Shown here one piece after another: positions 36,498 through 49,104 of a DNA stretch of 64,000 bases. Below the pieces are notes generated by a model. That model did not search any database. It worked only from the letters and a program-made list of their open reading frames with translations, and was not told the DNA's origin. Origin of the DNA: an uncultured Roseibium sp. (lineage in GTDB: Bacteria; Pseudomonadota; Alphaproteobacteria; Rhizobiales; Stappiaceae); contig NZ_OY780958.1 in assembly GCF_963675985.1 (NCBI RefSeq), forward strand, positions 3,348,001 to 3,412,000. Reading direction: 5' to 3'. The translations under genes were made by a program, and so were the position numbers. The stretch's first letter is position 1. Every line of letters starts with the position of its first letter.

Positions 36498-37190
36498 TCA
36501 GCCGTGGATGCGCAGCACCAGTTTCGGCGGAACGCGCAGGGTGCCGACACAGAACCGGGCGATCGAGCGGCGCAAGGACGACAGGAAGCCCGGTTCGTCC
36601 AGCCGGCCGGAGGAAATCGCGGCAGCCCGCAGACAGACGAGACGCCGGCGTCCGATCCGTTTCACCAGATCGAGGTCTTCCATCTCCGGCAAGGGGCGGT
36701 ACCCGCCAAGGTTGGCATAGAAGCGCCTGGAAATGATCAGGCCCTGGTTGCCGTATGGCATTCCGAGCAGATGTGAACGAAGGGACGCCAATATCTCCGA
36801 CAAGCGCGCGCCCATCCCGAAGGCCTCGAATTTCAGTTTGAACGCCGCAGCCGTCCGGTCGGCACTGCCGGAACGCTCGGCCCGCTCGACAAAGGCCTGG
36901 ACTTCGTGAAACCAGCCCGGTTCGAGAACGGTGTCCGCGGAGAGGAACAATAGCCAGTCCCCCCGTTGGGCGCGGTTTGCGCCTGCTTCGAGCAACCGGC
37001 TGCGCGGCCCCTTTTCCTGGCACCACTCGCATCCGGCGGCATCGGCGATCACATGAGTGTTGTCGGAAGAACCGCCATCAACCACGATCACTTCGCGAAC
37101 GACGCCTTCGGCCGCTGCCGGCACGAGAGCCGCCAATGTGTGGGCGAGAACAATCTCGGAATTCAATGTCGGTATGATGACGCTGATCAT
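36498..37190 (-). CDS. Family 2 glycosyltransferase
   Basis: 230 aa with the GT-A start MISVIIPTLNSE, VDGGSSDNT near residue 37, and LFLSADTVLEPGWF where the DxD-like motif would be (here S-A-D). The layout matches the TIGR04283-type small glycosyltransferases. Sugar and acceptor are unknown. It is divergent from the radical SAM gene. Confidence 0.85.
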   Translation of the reverse strand: MISVIIPTLNSEIVLAHTLAALVPAAAEGVVREVIVVDGGSSDNTHVIADAAGCEWCQEKGPRSRLLEAGANRAQRGDWLLFLSADTVLEPGWFHEVQAFVERAERSGSADRTAAAFKLKFEAFGMGARLSEILASLRSHLLGMPYGNQGLIISRRFYANLGGYRPLPEMEDLDLVKRIGRRRLVCLRAAAISSGRLDEPGFLSSLRRSIARFCVGTLRVPPKLVLRIHG

Positions 37191-37302
37191 ACCTTTCTTC
37201 TAGCGCGTTTTCGCGTAAAGCGCGAGGCGACCCCCTTGAGTTTCGGCATTTTCTGATTAATGTTCCTATTATGTTCTCACCCAATCTGCCGCGGATTCGA
37301 AA

Positions 37303-38439
37303 ATGCAACTCAATGCCGTTACGGAAGAATTCGACAGTCAGGGCGACGCTGGCCCTTCGGATACCGGGTCAGACGTCCGACCGGAGCTTCGTCGTGGCCG
37401 CGGTGCCGGCCTCAACATGTCCGGCCGGTTCGAGCCGCTGGCGACTGTCGCCTTCGACGACGGCTGGGACAGCGGGGAGGATCTGCCCCCGCTGAAGACC
37501 ACGGTCCAGGAGGAACGGGCGCGCACCATCATCACCCGGAACACCTCGCCGGACATTTCCTTCGACCGCTCCATCAATCCCTATCGGGGATGCGAGCACG
37601 GCTGCATCTATTGTTTCGCCCGGCCAACCCATGCCTTCATGGGACTGTCGCCGGGGCTCGATTTCGAAACCCGGTTGTTCGCCAAGCCGAACGCGGCGGA
37701 GCTGCTGGAACGGGAACTGTCCCGGCCGAACTACCAGCCGCGCACCATTGCCATCGGCACCAACACCGATCCCTACCAGCCGCTGGAACGGCAATACGGG
37801 ATCATGCGCGAGGTGCTGGAGGTTCTGGACCGCTGCAATCATCCGGTCGGCATCGTCACCAAATCCGCGCTCGTCACCCGTGATATCGATATCCTGTCGC
37901 GCATGGCGGAGAGAAACCTGGTCAAGGTGGCGCTTTCCGTCACCACCCTGGACCACAAGCTGTCCAGAGCCATGGAACCGCGGGCCTCCGCCCCGCACAA
38001 GCGCCTGCAGGCTATCCGGAGGCTGTCGGAGGCCGGTATTCCGGCAGCGGCCATGATCGCGCCGGTGATCCCGGCCCTGAACGACAGCGAGATCGAGGCG
38101 ATCCTGGAGGCCGCCTGCGAGCACGGCGCCACCTCGGCCGGCTTCATCCTGCTGCGGCTTCCTCTGGAAGTCTCCGAGCTCTTCCGCGACTGGCTCCTGC
38201 GTGAACGCCCGGACCGCTACCGGCATGTGATGAACCTGATCCGGTCCATGCGCAACGGCAAGGACTATGACGCCAAGTGGGGCGAGCGCATGAAGGGCAA
38301 AGGGCCCTACGCCGACCAGATCGCCAAGCGGTTTTCCCTCGCTGCTAAGCGGCTCGGCCTCAACGGGCGGCGGAAGAAGCTCGACACGGAGAGTTTCGTC
38401 TCTCCGCAAAAAGGCGGGGTGCAACTGGACCTGTTTTGA
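37303..38439 (+). CDS. PA0069-family radical SAM protein
   Basis: A 378-aa radical SAM enzyme. The [4Fe-4S] motif is NPYRGCEHGCIYCFARP with C97, C101 and C104 (CxxxCxxC). IAIGTNTDPYQPLERQY and TKSALVTRDIDIL are typical of the PA0069/SplB-like group. Reaction unknown; DNA repair has been suggested by relation to spore photoproduct lyase. It lies 44 bases before rnhB, possibly an operon. Confidence 0.88.
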   Translation: MQLNAVTEEFDSQGDAGPSDTGSDVRPELRRGRGAGLNMSGRFEPLATVAFDDGWDSGEDLPPLKTTVQEERARTIITRNTSPDISFDRSINPYRGCEHGCIYCFARPTHAFMGLSPGLDFETRLFAKPNAAELLERELSRPNYQPRTIAIGTNTDPYQPLERQYGIMREVLEVLDRCNHPVGIVTKSALVTRDIDILSRMAERNLVKVALSVTTLDHKLSRAMEPRASAPHKRLQAIRRLSEAGIPAAAMIAPVIPALNDSEIEAILEAACEHGATSAGFILLRLPLEVSELFRDWLLRERPDRYRHVMNLIRSMRNGKDYDAKWGERMKGKGPYADQIAKRFSLAAKRLGLNGRRKKLDTESFVSPQKGGVQLDLF

Positions 38440-38483
38440 ACCGCAATCTTGTCTAGCCGATCTGCCATTGGCATGGTCGGCCC

Positions 38484-39134
38484 ATGAGCAAACCACCCGG
38501 TCTTTTCGACTTAGCCTTTCCCGACAGTCCAGACGAAACCCTGGAGCGATCCCATTCTGCCGGCTTCAATTACCGGCTCGCCGGCGTCGACGAGGCCGGA
38601 CGGGGGCCGTGGGCCGGGCCGGTGGCAACCGCCGCCGTGATTCTCGATTTCGACAACCTGCCCGCCGGCCTGAACGACTCCAAGAAGCTGACCGAAGCGA
38701 AACGGGAACACCTGTTCGACGAAATCTGTGCCTCCGCCCACGTTTCCGTCGCGACCGCCAGCCCGGCGCTGATCGACCGTCTCAACATCCGGGCGGCAAC
38801 GCTTTCCGCCATGAGACGCGCCGTGAACGGTTTGGCGGTCCCGCCTGAAATGGTGCTGGTCGACGGGCGCGACGTGCCGCCAGGGCTGAGCCAGCCGGGA
38901 CAGAACCTGATCAAGGGTGACGGCCGCTGTCTCGCCATTGCCGCGGCGTCGATCGTCGCCAAGGTGCTGCGGGACCGGATGATGGTCCGCCTCGACACGC
39001 TTGCCCCCGGCTACGGCTTTGCCGCCCACAAGGGCTACGGCGTCCCGGCCCACCAGGAAGCGCTTTTAAAACTCGGCCCCTCGCCCCATCACCGGATATC
39101 GTTCAGGCCGGTGCGGGAAGCGGCGGAGAGATAA
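38484..39134 (+). CDS. rnhB: Ribonuclease HII
   Basis: 216 aa. It cleaves RNA in RNA-DNA hybrids and starts removal of misinserted ribonucleotides. The active site shows D36 and E37 in GVDEAGRGPWAGPV, and VLVDGRDVP and KGDGRCLAIAAASIVAKVLR downstream. Length is normal. Confidence 0.96.
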   Translation: MSKPPGLFDLAFPDSPDETLERSHSAGFNYRLAGVDEAGRGPWAGPVATAAVILDFDNLPAGLNDSKKLTEAKREHLFDEICASAHVSVATASPALIDRLNIRAATLSAMRRAVNGLAVPPEMVLVDGRDVPPGLSQPGQNLIKGDGRCLAIAAASIVAKVLRDRMMVRLDTLAPGYGFAAHKGYGVPAHQEALLKLGPSPHHRISFRPVREAAER

Positions 39135-39190
39135 GGCACTGCGGCGTATTCGAGGCTGATTATTAGATGCCGTCACTCGCGGCTTGTTCC

Positions 39191-39340
39191 CTTCTCCCCC
39201 CTTGAGGGGGAGATGTCCGCGATAGCGGACAGAGGGGGGTGTTCAGTGTCTCGCCAAATGACACGCATCGACGTTAAGCCACCGCTGTTACCCCCCTCTG
39301 TCGCCTACGGCGACATCTCCCCCTCAAGCGGGGGGAGACG
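39191..39340. repeat. Large intergenic inverted repeat
   Basis: Two about 50-base arms, 39191-39240 and 39290-39340, are near-complementary: CTTCTCCCCCC / GGGGGGAGACG at the outside, AGAGGGGGGT / ACCCCCCTCT at the inside. Each arm has its own short hairpin (TCCGCGATAGCGGA; TCGCCTACGGCGA). This is the style of dispersed palindromic repeats in alphaproteobacterial intergenes. Confidence 0.75.
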
Positions 39341-39366
39341 GGAGCAAGCTGCATTACCAAATTCAA

Positions 39367-39837
39367 TCAATCCAAAGCCTTGCGAATGCCCAGTTGCTCG
39401 CGGAGTTCAACTATCTCTTCGTGGCAATTCGCATCGGAATAGGTGTCGAACCAGAAGCCGATCCCAAGCGCCGTCGCCCTGCGCTGCAGGTCGAAATCCA
39501 ACTCCCAGCTGAAATTCTGGTAGTAAAAACCAACGCATACGAACTGGGTCTTGAACTTTTCCCGTATCCGAAACAGGCCGTCCCGTTTCGGTTCCAGGCT
39601 CCACAAGAGGGTTTTGAGGTGTTCGGAGAGTGGATCGCGGTCTGTCAGACCGCTATCGAGCCGCCAACTGGAAGCACGCCGCTGGAAGGTCCGTCCTCTC
39701 CGCTCAAATTCGTCTCCCACTTTGCAAATGTCATCCGGCTCCATCTGGAGAGCGCTGGAAATCTCCTTCGGATCGTCCACGCCAACCGCTTGAAAATATG
39801 CGTATTCACGGTCAGTTTCCCGAGGTGAAGTCATCAA
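39367..39837 (-). CDS. DUF4279 domain protein
   Basis: 156 aa cytoplasmic protein. It fits DUF4279 by the order EISSALQMEPDDICKVGDEF, SSWRLDSGL, LSEHLKTLLWSLEPKRDGLF and FYYQNFSWELDFD. Function unknown; family members are often lone genes and some sit in immunity loci. Here it lies alone after a large inverted repeat. Confidence 0.75.
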   Translation of the reverse strand: MMTSPRETDREYAYFQAVGVDDPKEISSALQMEPDDICKVGDEFERRGRTFQRRASSWRLDSGLTDRDPLSEHLKTLLWSLEPKRDGLFRIREKFKTQFVCVGFYYQNFSWELDFDLQRRATALGIGFWFDTYSDANCHEEIVELREQLGIRKALD

Positions 39838-39910
39838 TCATCCTGAATTGGGAACAAACTCTGAATAGCGGTATCATCAGGGTGTAACGCCAACAATCTT
39901 TTCAGCGCAA

Positions 39911-39939
39911 AAAACAAAAAAGCGGCCACTGGGGCCGCT
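39911..39939 (-). terminator. Rho-independent terminator of the ATP synthase F0 operon
   Basis: Read on the minus strand: AGCGGCC-CCAGT-GGCCGCT, then a T-rich run (TTTTTGTTTT). It lies about 30 bases after the atpF stop. Confidence 0.85.
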
Positions 39940-39968
39940 TTTCTGTAACCGGATCCGACTGGCGTCGA

Positions 39969-40448
39969 TCAGTTCAGCTTGGCTTTCACCTGATCGATGC
40001 TCTGGGCCAGGATGCCGTCGGCCACCTTGTCCTTCACCTTGGCGGCGAGGATCTCTTCGGCGGCTGCGACCGCGATATCGGCGGCCTTGGCGCGAACCTC
40101 GGCAATCGCCTGGGATTCGGCCTGGGCGATCTTGTACTCGGCGGCCTTCGACCGGCGGGCAATCATCTCTTCAAGAGCCTGATTGGTTTCCACGGTCAGA
40201 CGCTCGGCTTCCGAATTCGCTTCGGAAATGATCGCTTCGGCTTCGGCTTCGGCCTCATGTCGCTTGCGCTGATACTCGGACAGAAGCGCCTGGGCTTCCT
40301 CGCGAAGCCTGCGGGCTTCATCGAGTTCCTTGCGGATTTCGTTTGCACGGTTATCGAGCGCGCCGCTGATCTTGCCGGGTACTTTGACCCAGATGATCAC
40401 GGCAAAGAAGAGGACAAGGCCGACCAGGGCGAAAAATGTTGCGTCCAT
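39969..40448 (-). CDS. atpF: ATP synthase F0 subunit b
   Basis: 159 aa with one N-terminal membrane helix (MDATFFALVGLVLFFAVIIW) followed by a long charged helix. It is the peripheral stalk that joins F0 to F1. Last gene of the F0 operon, eleven bases after the b' gene. Two b-type genes (b and b') are normal in photosynthetic and many other alphaproteobacteria. Confidence 0.93.
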   Translation of the reverse strand: MDATFFALVGLVLFFAVIIWVKVPGKISGALDNRANEIRKELDEARRLREEAQALLSEYQRKRHEAEAEAEAIISEANSEAERLTVETNQALEEMIARRSKAAEYKIAQAESQAIAEVRAKAADIAVAAAEEILAAKVKDKVADGILAQSIDQVKAKLN

Positions 40449-40458
40449 CGTCGTCTCC

Positions 40459-41028
40459 TCAATCCATTGCCGACTTGAGCGCCTTGCTCAGATCGGTCTT
40501 CGTCGGAGCCTTGCCGATCAGCGCTTCCACGAGAGCCGACGTGGTCTCACCGGCGATATCGCCGATCTGTTCCATAGCCTGGCTCTTCACGTCTGCGATC
40601 TGGCTTTCCGCTGCGGCCAGCTTCTTGGCAAGTTCCGCCTCGGCTTTTTCGCGGCGGGCTTCGTTGTCCGCCTTCAGCTTCGCACGGGTGTCTTGCGCGA
40701 TGCCGTGTGCCTTCGCACGGGCTTCGGCAAGAGCCTGTTCGTAAGCTGCAATCGCCTCGTCGGTTTCTTCCTTCAGCCGGTTGGCTTCGGAAAGATCGCC
40801 GGCAATGCGATCCTTGCGGTCTTCAAGGATGCCGGAAATCCGCGGCACGGCCACATTCTTGATGATCCAGTAGAACAGGCCAAAGGTAATGGCCAGCCAA
40901 AGGAGCTGCGACGCGAACGTTTCACTGTTGAACGGAGGAAAGACCCCGCCGCCGCCGTGGTGTTCGGCCGGCATTTCAGTGCCCGTGTGCGTGGCTTCTG
41001 TGGTCGAATGGGTTTCGCCTGCCATCAT
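40459..41028 (-). CDS. atpF': ATP synthase F0 subunit b'
   Basis: 189 aa with a longer N-terminal extension (GGGVFPPFNSETFASQLLWL), one membrane helix and a long Ala/Glu/Lys-rich helix. Forms the stalk heterodimer with subunit b. Some annotations call it atpG or atpX. Confidence 0.92.
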   Translation of the reverse strand: MMAGETHSTTEATHTGTEMPAEHHGGGGVFPPFNSETFASQLLWLAITFGLFYWIIKNVAVPRISGILEDRKDRIAGDLSEANRLKEETDEAIAAYEQALAEARAKAHGIAQDTRAKLKADNEARREKAEAELAKKLAAAESQIADVKSQAMEQIGDIAGETTSALVEALIGKAPTKTDLSKALKSAMD

Positions 41029-41107
41029 TGTCTCCAGATGCCGGACTGGCGGCGCAAATGCGCCACCACCGGTTTCTCGTCAAATGTCGTTGTCTATCGA
41101 AAGTCGA

Positions 41108-41335
41108 TTAGACGACGAAGAGAAGCATCAGAGCAACGAGGAGGGAGAAGATGCCCAGAGCTTCCGTCACGGCGAAGCCGAAGATCAGGCGGCCGAACTG
41201 GCCGTCAGCTGCGGACGGGTTGCGCAGGGCGCCTGCGAGGTAGTTACCGAAGATCTGGCCAAGGCCGACACCGGCTCCGCCCATGCCGAGACATGCGATA
41301 CCTGCGCCGATGTACTTTGCTGCTTCTGCTTCCAT
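41108..41335 (-). CDS. atpE: ATP synthase F0 subunit c
   Basis: 75 aa hairpin of two membrane helices. The proton-carrying carboxylate is E58 in GFAVTEALGIFSLL, and the glycine-rich helix 1 is GIACLGMGGAGVGLGQIFG. Loop RNP at 38-40 is the F1 contact. All core residues are present. Confidence 0.97.
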   Translation of the reverse strand: MEAEAAKYIGAGIACLGMGGAGVGLGQIFGNYLAGALRNPSAADGQFGRLIFGFAVTEALGIFSLLVALMLLFVV

Positions 41336-41400
41336 GACATATGCTCCTAATAGCGTTTGTCAGTTTCACTTGTGGCCGCTTGGCCGCGTGATTCTTGAAC

Positions 41401-42150
41401 TTAGTGGGACGGATGAAGTGCGTCGTTGAGATACATGCAGGTCAGGACCGTGAAGACGTAGGCCTGCAGGAACGCAACCAGGAATTCCAGCGCCGTGAGG
41501 GCAACTGTCATTCCAAGCGGGAGAACGGCACCGGCGACGCCGGCAGCTCCCAATGCACCCAGGCTTACGACGAAGCCCGAGAAAACCTTAAGTGTGATGT
41601 GCCCCGCCAGCATGTTGGCGAAAAGACGAACAGACAGGCTGATCGGACGGGACAGGAAGGAGATCACCTCGATCGCGGTCACCAGCGGGATCAGCGCGCC
41701 CGGCACGCCGTCCGGCACGAACAGCTTCAGGAACTTCATTCCGTTGCGCATGAAACCGTAGATGACCACTGTCAGGATCACCAGCATGGCCAGCGCAAAG
41801 GTGACGATGATGTGGCTCGTGATGGTGAAGAAGTACGGGAACATCCCGAACAGGTTCCCGAAAAGCACGAACATGAAGATCGAGAACACCATCGGGAAGA
41901 AGCGCATACCATCCGTACCCGCTGCGTCCCTCAACATACTGGCCACGAATTCGTAAGCCATTTCCGCAACCGACTGCATCCGCGTCGGCACCAGACCGCG
42001 TCCGCTGGTCGAAAAGATCAGGAATGCGGAGGCCGCTGCCACGGTCAAACCCATGAACAGCGAAGAATTGGTGAATGAGAAATCCATACCCCCGACTTCA
42101 ATCGGGAAAATCTTCTGGATCTGGAACTGGTGGATCGGATCGTTCGACAC
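41401..42150 (-). CDS. atpB: ATP synthase F0 subunit a
   Basis: 249 aa with five or six membrane helices. The essential arginine facing the c-ring is R175 in SLSVRLFANMLAGH. It forms the proton half-channels. Located 53 bases after atpI. Confidence 0.96.
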   Translation of the reverse strand: MSNDPIHQFQIQKIFPIEVGGMDFSFTNSSLFMGLTVAAASAFLIFSTSGRGLVPTRMQSVAEMAYEFVASMLRDAAGTDGMRFFPMVFSIFMFVLFGNLFGMFPYFFTITSHIIVTFALAMLVILTVVIYGFMRNGMKFLKLFVPDGVPGALIPLVTAIEVISFLSRPISLSVRLFANMLAGHITLKVFSGFVVSLGALGAAGVAGAVLPLGMTVALTALEFLVAFLQAYVFTVLTCMYLNDALHPSH

Positions 42151-42203
42151 CGGTCAGCCTTCTTCATCTGTTCACTTCGGGGCGCGCATGAAGCGCGGCG
42201 AAT

Positions 42204-42593
42204 TCATTTGGAACCGTCGTCACGCGCATTTTGCTTCGAGATCCGTGCGTCCTGGTTGGCGACCAAACCCGCCGAACGCATGACGTTCAGGACCCCTGCC
42301 GCAAAACCGAGAAGGAGAAAGACGATCAACCCGAACGGCGATGTCCCCAACCACTCGTCAGCCACCCAACCGATCCCTGCCCCGACCAGAACGCCGGCAA
42401 TGAATTCCGAAGAAATCTTCACTGCCTGCGCATAACCGGTGGCACTGCCGTGAGACTTTTGCACAGCGGCCTGTTCGGCCACATGCAAGTCCTTCAGCTT
42501 GCGGTCCAGTTGAGCCCGCCGCTTCGACAGACCCGGCTCGGAGGCACCCTCCAGCGGACCCTTTCCATCGTCGTCTTGCGAAGAGCCGTTCAT
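42204..42593 (-). CDS. atpI: ATP synthase accessory protein I
   Basis: 129 aa from the ATG at 42593; a longer reading from 42686 adds no family-like residues. Hydrophilic N-terminus, then two membrane helices (SEFIAGVLVGAGIGWVADEW and FGLIVFLLLGFAAGVLNVMR). It helps c-ring assembly. First gene of the F0 operon. Confidence 0.9.
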   Translation of the reverse strand: MNGSSQDDDGKGPLEGASEPGLSKRRAQLDRKLKDLHVAEQAAVQKSHGSATGYAQAVKISSEFIAGVLVGAGIGWVADEWLGTSPFGLIVFLLLGFAAGVLNVMRSAGLVANQDARISKQNARDDGSK

Positions 42594-42802
42594 TACAGTC
42601 TCCGACCCCCTCGACGGTTTAGATCCGTTAGGCTGAAAGCCCCCTAAAGCCGCGCGCACCATAATCGGCGCCCAATGCCGTGTCAAGAAGGCCCAAGAAA
42701 GGATTAAATAATTGAATTATAACAACATTCTTCGCCAAGAGGCGTTTTGACCAAACCTTAGTCGCATAGGCCCGTTGCGCAATGCACACTGTTTAAGCTG
42801 TC

Positions 42803-46261
<3,459 letters not shown>

Positions 46262-46351
46262 CGGCGCACCCGCTCTTTCAAGCGCTGCGCCGATGCTTTG
46301 GGTTCAGAAAACAGGTAAGCGATCAACGACCGCCGGACGGTGTCCCGCGGG

Positions 46352-46993
46352 TTACATTTTGTCGTCGATGATCTTTCCCATTTCTTCAATCGACAGCGCT
46401 CCTGAATGCTTTTCGCCGTTGATAAAGAACGTCGGCGTCGCCTCGACACCGAATTTGGTGGTCGCCCGATTTCGCTCTTCCTTCAGTGCGTCCATCAGCT
46501 TCTGGTTTGTCAAGCACTGCTCGAAGGACTCCTGTGTAAATCCGAGCTGCTTCGACAATTTCGTCAGCGCCGGCAGGAAACTCCCGTTCAGGGCGCCCGA
46601 GCGGAGCTGCTCGAACATGATCTCGGTCGTGTCGAAATATTTGTCGGCCGGCATGCAGCGCGCCAGCATGGACATGGCATAGGCCGGGTTGTTGAGCGGG
46701 TATTCCCGGAAAATGTAGCGCACCTTGCCGGTATCGATATACCGGGACTTCAGTTCCGGGAAGGTAACCTCATCGAAATGAGCGCAGTGACCGCAGGTCA
46801 TGGACGCATATTCGACGATCGTGACCGGTGCGTCCTCGGAGCCCAGCGTCTTGTCTCCCAGGGGGCCCGGCTTCAACAGTTCTTCGACATCGACGGTGTC
46901 GGCCGCCCACGCCAGAGCCGGCACGCCCCAAACGCCGATGGTCAAGGCAAGGCCGGAAGCGGCCTGGAGAAAATTTCTGCGAGAAAAAGTCAC
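46352..46993 (-). CDS. DsbA-family thiol:disulfide protein with Tat-like signal
   Basis: 213 aa thioredoxin-fold protein with active site C67-G-H-C70 in EYASMTCGHCAHF. The N-terminus SRRNFLQAASGLALTIGVWG has a twin-arginine motif, so export by Tat to the periplasm is likely. GVEATPTFFINGEKHSG gives the cis-Pro. Oxidises or isomerises cysteines of envelope proteins. 90 bases upstream of smc. Confidence 0.9.
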   Translation of the reverse strand: MTFSRRNFLQAASGLALTIGVWGVPALAWAADTVDVEELLKPGPLGDKTLGSEDAPVTIVEYASMTCGHCAHFDEVTFPELKSRYIDTGKVRYIFREYPLNNPAYAMSMLARCMPADKYFDTTEIMFEQLRSGALNGSFLPALTKLSKQLGFTQESFEQCLTNQKLMDALKEERNRATTKFGVEATPTFFINGEKHSGALSIEEMGKIIDDKM

Positions 46994-47193
46994 GTTCGTG
47001 GTCCCGTCCAGTGTTCGATCGCAAAGCCGGAGATCTTCCGGATTATTTGTTCATGTGCCCGCTCACGCGGTCGACGTCAACTCAAACGGTCAATTGTGGC
47101 AGCAAGGGGGAGGGTGCAAGAGGGAAACGGCCTCGCCACGATCACGACGAAGTGACAGCCGGCCCCTTCATGGACCAATTTGGTGGAGCAGGT

Positions 47194-47733
47194 CTATTTG
47201 GCGACCTTTTCCCGGGCGATAACCTGGGAGCCGAGCTTCTTCAGAGCTTTTCGCAGGCCGTCATGCTCGAAACCGGAGAGACGGGTTTCGAGCTTTTTCT
47301 CTTCGGCGCCGGACAAGGGTGGCAAGGTCCTGCGGCGCGAAGGCGGGCGCGCGGCGACGGGCCGCTGAATAATCTTGATGCGCCCGACGGCAGCCCAGCC
47401 GTAAAACGCGTTGATCCGCTCGATGATCTGCGGCATCTCGTGGGAGAGCATCAGGGCGGTGGGGCCGTCCGTGTGGACCACAAGGGTTGCCGGCTTGGGC
47501 GCGGCGTCATCGGCCAGAACCGCTTCCTCGTGCTGGCGCGGCCAGATCAGCCGTTCCGGCTGCACCCGTTCGCCATAGCGTTCGCCGACGATGTCGGGCC
47601 AGGAGGCAAGAATATCAACGGACGCAAAACCGCGTTTCCGGCACGCAGGGGTCATCGCCTTGCCGACGAGATCGGCAAGCGGTTTGGCCGCATTTCGTCC
47701 TTTGGCCTTTTCCCTGGCGGATCCGGTCGAAAT
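47194..47733 (-). CDS. DUF721 (DciA-like) protein with probable ATT start
   Basis: Family-like sequence starts upstream of the first ATG (47655): NAAKPLADLVGKAMTPACRK, as in other DUF721 proteins. In that frame the open region back to the TGA holds no ATG, GTG or TTG. The only codon with a ribosome site is ATT at 47733 (AAGGAG, seven bases before). This gives 179 aa. DUF721 includes DciA, the helicase loader, but short alphaproteobacterial members are untested. It lies upstream of dsbA and smc. Confidence 0.78.
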   Translation of the reverse strand: MSTGSAREKAKGRNAAKPLADLVGKAMTPACRKRGFASVDILASWPDIVGERYGERVQPERLIWPRQHEEAVLADDAAPKPATLVVHTDGPTALMLSHEMPQIIERINAFYGWAAVGRIKIIQRPVAARPPSRRRTLPPLSGAEEKKLETRLSGFEHDGLRKALKKLGSQVIAREKVAK

Positions 47734-47917
47734 GGTTTTACTCCTTCACGCCCGGGCAAGATACACTTTGCCCTTACGTTATGATCCTCTCGCGCGATTG
47801 CGACAAATCCAAGACATTTCCAGCATTCTACGAAAGCGCACAGTCTTATCCCTTCGTTTTCCCCAGACTTTCCAAGTCTTCTCTTGCAAACAGTTCGAAC
47901 GCGCGCACCTTTAAGCC

Positions 47918-48979
47918 ATGAAATCTAACCCGACATCCCAAGCACTTCTTGACTGGTACGACCGACACGCCCGCAAACTCCCGTGGCGCGTTTCGCCGGA
48001 CGACCGGCGGGCCGGCGTGGTGCCCGATCCCTACCGCGTCTGGCTGTCGGAAATCATGCTGCAGCAGACCACCGTTCAGGCCGTAAGGGATTATTTTTTA
48101 AAGTTTATCCGTCTCTGGCCGGATGTGCACGCGCTGGCGGATGCGGACGATGAAGACGTGATGAAGGCCTGGGCGGGGCTCGGCTATTATTCCCGTGCCC
48201 GCAATCTGAAGAAATGCGCCGAAGCCGTCTCCCGCGATCACGACGGCCGCTTCCCGGAAGACGAAAAGGCACTTGTCGCCCTGCCCGGCATCGGCCCCTA
48301 CACGGCGGCCGCGATCTCCACCATTGCCTTCGACAGGAAAGCGGCGGTTGTGGACGGAAATGTGGAGCGGGTTCTGAGCCGTCTTTACGAAATCATCGAT
48401 CCCCTGCCCGGTTCCAAGCCTGCCATCCGGGATGCCATGGCCGAGCTGACGCCGAAAGACAGACCCGGAGACTTCGCCCAGGCGGTCATGGATCTGGGCG
48501 CGACCCTGTGCTCGCCGAAACGCCCGACCTGCAGCCTTTGCCCGTGGACCGAATCCTGCGCGGCCCGGAAATCCGGTCTGGCGGAGACCCTGCCCGTCAA
48601 GGCGCCGAAAAAGCAAAAGCCGACACGGCGCGGGGCTGCCTTCGTCGCTGTTCGCAGCGATGACGGCGCCGTCCTCCTGCGCCGTCGCCCGCCGAAGGGT
48701 CTGCTGGGCGGCATGAGCGAGGTGCCCGGATCGGAGTGGCGCGAGGATTTCGCCGTTGGACAAGGGCTCGATCACGCGCCCTTTGCCGGCAACTGGACCG
48801 CCCGTCCGGGCGTCGTCCGACATACGTTCACCCACTTCCATCTGGAGCTGACCGTCTATCGGGCCACGCACCCGGAAGACAGTCCGATCCCTCAGAACTG
48901 CTGGTGGTCACCGCCGTCGGACCTGGACGGAGAGGCCCTGCCGACGGTGATGCGCAAGGCGATCGCGGCCGGACTTTAG
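47918..48979 (+). CDS. mutY: A/G-specific adenine glycosylase
   Basis: 353 aa. Removes adenine opposite 8-oxoguanine. Catalytic Glu in WLSEIMLQQTTV, catalytic Asp in AAVVDGNVERVLSR, the helix-hairpin-helix LPGIGPYTAAAI and a [4Fe-4S] ligand set CSPKRPTCSLCPWTESC (C-x6-C-x2-C-x5-C). The C-terminal NUDIX-like domain is present. Divergent from the DUF721 gene. Confidence 0.96.
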   Translation: MKSNPTSQALLDWYDRHARKLPWRVSPDDRRAGVVPDPYRVWLSEIMLQQTTVQAVRDYFLKFIRLWPDVHALADADDEDVMKAWAGLGYYSRARNLKKCAEAVSRDHDGRFPEDEKALVALPGIGPYTAAAISTIAFDRKAAVVDGNVERVLSRLYEIIDPLPGSKPAIRDAMAELTPKDRPGDFAQAVMDLGATLCSPKRPTCSLCPWTESCAARKSGLAETLPVKAPKKQKPTRRGAAFVAVRSDDGAVLLRRRPPKGLLGGMSEVPGSEWREDFAVGQGLDHAPFAGNWTARPGVVRHTFTHFHLELTVYRATHPEDSPIPQNCWWSPPSDLDGEALPTVMRKAIAAGL

Positions 48980-49104
48980 CTTTAGCGGAACAAATTCGGC
49001 CCGATGTTTCGCCGGGAAAGTGAAAATCGCCACAACTTAGACATTGCAAACCTGCGCGTTTGGGCGTTCTTGCGATCTTCGAACACCCCTTTTCAAGGAC
49101 CGCA

